NCBI RefSeq assembly: GCF_009380165.1
Contig: NZ_WHUF01000001.1
Coordinates: 434,001 to 498,000, forward strand
DNA: 64,000 bases
Origin: Rugamonas rivuli
GTDB lineage: Bacteria > Pseudomonadota > Gammaproteobacteria > Burkholderiales > Burkholderiaceae_D
Reading direction: 5' to 3'
In this document: in pieces, positions 62,507-64,000 of the stretch
Numbering within the stretch: the first letter of the stretch is position 1
Layout: every line of letters begins with the position of its first letter
Position numbers and translations under genes: made by a program
The notes under the pieces: model-generated
The model's input: only the letters and a program-made list of their open reading frames with translations
What the model was told of the DNA's origin: nothing
The model's database searches: none

Positions 62507-64000
62507 ATGACTTTCTTCGCGACCGGTAATAACTCGATTGACGCGCTGGTGTACAGCAGTTGGGCCAGCCGCCCCGGTACGGCCGTGTCCTTGACCTACA
62601 GCTTCATGACGGTAGCGCCCAGCGATGGCACTGCGGACGATGTCAGCGGCTTCCTGCCGATGACATCGTTCCAGAAGCAGGCGGTGCGCACGGCGCTGGA
62701 CACCTGGTCGGCGGTGGCCAATGTCAAGTTTGCCGAGGTGTCGTCTGGCGGCGATATCCAGCTGGGGACCAACAACCAGGGCAGCCAGAGCAGCGGCTAT
62801 GCCTACCTGCCGAACGGCAGCGATCCGACCTATCTGTTCACCAACAACGCGGACACCTTCAATACGGTGTTCACGCCGGGCACGTTCGGCCCGGCGGTGC
62901 TGATCCACGAGTTGGGGCACACGCTGGGCCTCAAGCATCCGGGCAATTACGATTCCACCGGCGGCACCATCGATGGTCCTTTCCTGCCGTCCGCCACCGA
63001 CAATATCGACTACAGCCAAATGTCGTACAACACCGGCGCGGGCTACCAGCTGAACCACCAGTACGGCATCACGCCCATGTTGTACGACATCCAGGCGATG
63101 CAGTATCTGTACGGCGCCAACATGACGTACCACGCCGGCAGCGACAGCTACGACTTCGTGCAGAGCTCGCCGATGCAATGCATCTGGGATGCGGGCGGCA
63201 GCGACACCTTCAATTTCTCCGGCTGCACCGATGCCGTCGTCATCAACCTCAACGCGGGCACGTTCAGCTCGACGGCGCCGGGGTACAACAATATCTCCAT
63301 CGCCTACAACGTGACGATCGAGGCGGCCGTGGCCGGCTCGGGCGGCTCGACCATCTACGCCAACGGCAGCGGCGACCGCATCACCGGCGGCGCCGGCGTC
63401 GACGTCATCTACGAAGGTGCGGGCAACGATACCGTCTTCGGCGTCGGCAGCAACGATACCGTGGTGTTCAATGGCACGCTGTCCAAGTTTTCCTTGTCCG
63501 GCACCGGCGCGGCCCTGACCGCGGTGGGCGACGGCACGGACAGCCTGTTCGGCGTGAAGAACCTGCAGTTCGGCGACATCACCATCGATGCGTCCACCGT
63601 CACCCGTTTTGCCAGCGGCGGCGCCGGCAACGACGTGCTGGTGGCCGGCACGGGCAACGAGGTGTTCACCGGCGGCGCCGGGCTGGACTACGTGAGCTTC
63701 GGCGGCGCCCGCAGCAACTACTCGGTGATCGCCAGCGGCGGCGCCTACCTCGTCACCGACAGGAGCGGGGCGGGCGGGCAGGATATCGTTTCCGGCGTCG
63801 AGCGCCTGACCTTTGCCGACGGCCGCGCGGTGGCGCTGGATATCGGCGACCACAACCCGGCGGGCGAGGCTTACCGGCTGTATCAGGCGGCTTTCAACCG
63901 CCTGCCGGACCAGGAGGGATTGGGATTCTGGATACGCGCGCTGGATGCCGGCTTCGGCTTCTACGACGTGGCGCAGAACTTCCTGATCAGCTCGGAGTTC
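62507..64000 (+). CDS. M10/serralysin-like RTX metalloprotease with DUF4214 (3'-truncated)
   Basis: 498 codons to the window end, with no stop. The ATG at 62507 gives MTFFATGNNSIDALVYSSWA. The zinc site is HELGHTLGLKHP (HExxHxxGxxH) and the Met-turn is in YSQMSYN. C-terminal glycine-rich stretches (GGAGVDVIYEGAGNDTVFG and SGGAGNDVLVAGTGNEVFTG) are RTX-type calcium repeats. It then enters a DUF4214 domain (YRLYQAAFNRLPDQEGLGFW). No N-terminal signal peptide is seen, consistent with type I secretion, whose signal would lie beyond the window. Confidence 0.92.
   Translation, partial: MTFFATGNNSIDALVYSSWASRPGTAVSLTYSFMTVAPSDGTADDVSGFLPMTSFQKQAVRTALDTWSAVANVKFAEVSSGGDIQLGTNNQGSQSSGYAYLPNGSDPTYLFTNNADTFNTVFTPGTFGPAVLIHELGHTLGLKHPGNYDSTGGTIDGPFLPSATDNIDYSQMSYNTGAGYQLNHQYGITPMLYDIQAMQYLYGANMTYHAGSDSYDFVQSSPMQCIWDAGGSDTFNFSGCTDAVVINLNAGTFSSTAPGYNNISIAYNVTIEAAVAGSGGSTIYANGSGDRITGGAGVDVIYEGAGNDTVFGVGSNDTVVFNGTLSKFSLSGTGAALTAVGDGTDSLFGVKNLQFGDITIDASTVTRFASGGAGNDVLVAGTGNEVFTGGAGLDYVSFGGARSNYSVIASGGAYLVTDRSGAGGQDIVSGVERLTFADGRAVALDIGDHNPAGEAYRLYQAAFNRLPDQEGLGFWIRALDAGFGFYDVAQNFLISSEF

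Overview
The window is high-GC DNA, about 64% by eye, with small intergenic gaps and many ATGA start/stop overlaps. Gene content suggests a betaproteobacterium of the Oxalobacteraceae (Massilia / Duganella / Janthinobacterium type). It has a large NRPS locus, a purine-to-glyoxylate catabolic region, several diguanylate cyclases, a PEP-CTERM protein and an RTX-type metalloprotease with DUF4214. I saw no tRNA, rRNA, CRISPR array, transposase or phage genes. Genus is an inference; no marker gene is present.

Region 1 (1-13.7 kb, minus strand) is a three-protein nonribosomal peptide synthetase line followed by the first codons of an MFS exporter. Read 5' to 3' it is A-PCP-C-A-PCP, then C-A-PCP, then C-A-PCP-reductase. 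This predicts a tetrapeptide with a free N-terminus, released reductively as an aldehyde or alcohol. The third A domain carries a near-canonical glycine code. The first two share an aliphatic (Val-like) code and look like a recent internal duplication. A 450-bp AT-rich leader holds a promoter and an inverted repeat.

Region 2 (13.7-22.5 kb) is a LysR regulator divergent from gcl-hyi-glxR-ttuD-pyk, the glycerate pathway from glyoxylate to pyruvate. A urea transporter and a Sfp/EntD-type phosphopantetheinyl transferase follow; the latter could activate the NRPS.

Region 3 (22.5-25.2 kb) holds a LysR/SDR divergent pair and an SBP-like periplasmic protein.

Region 4 (25.3-40.2 kb) is purine catabolism: guaD, xdhC, xdhB, xdhA and a fused uraD-allC gene on the minus strand, then a LysR gene. 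On the plus strand come the membrane urate hydroxylase puuD, an aromatic amino acid ammonia-lyase homologue, an AzgA-type purine permease and a Tsx-like outer-membrane channel. Together regions 2 and 4 encode much of guanine/xanthine -> urate -> allantoin -> allantoate -> glyoxylate + urea -> pyruvate. HIU hydrolase, allantoinase and ureidoglycolate lyase are not in the window.

Region 5 (40.3-47.7 kb) is mixed: a PEP-CTERM protein, a PAS-GGDEF-EAL protein with two FNR-type boxes upstream, a membrane diguanylate cyclase, a beta/gamma-crystallin protein, an Lrp regulator, an IlvM-like ACT protein and a second AzgA permease.

Region 6 (47.9-52.8 kb) is a partner-switching signalling island: STAS antagonist, MBL-fold hydrolase, CHASE2-PP2C phosphatase, OmpA-like protein, FecR-domain protein and RsbW-like kinase.

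Region 7 (52.9-64 kb) carries a heme-binding-barrel protein, a dCache-PAS-GGDEF protein, a HAD phosphatase, a chemoreceptor lacking a sensor domain, an aldehyde dehydrogenase, a LysE exporter, a WYL regulator, a secreted nuclease, a small unknown protein, and an M10/RTX metalloprotease cut by the window end.
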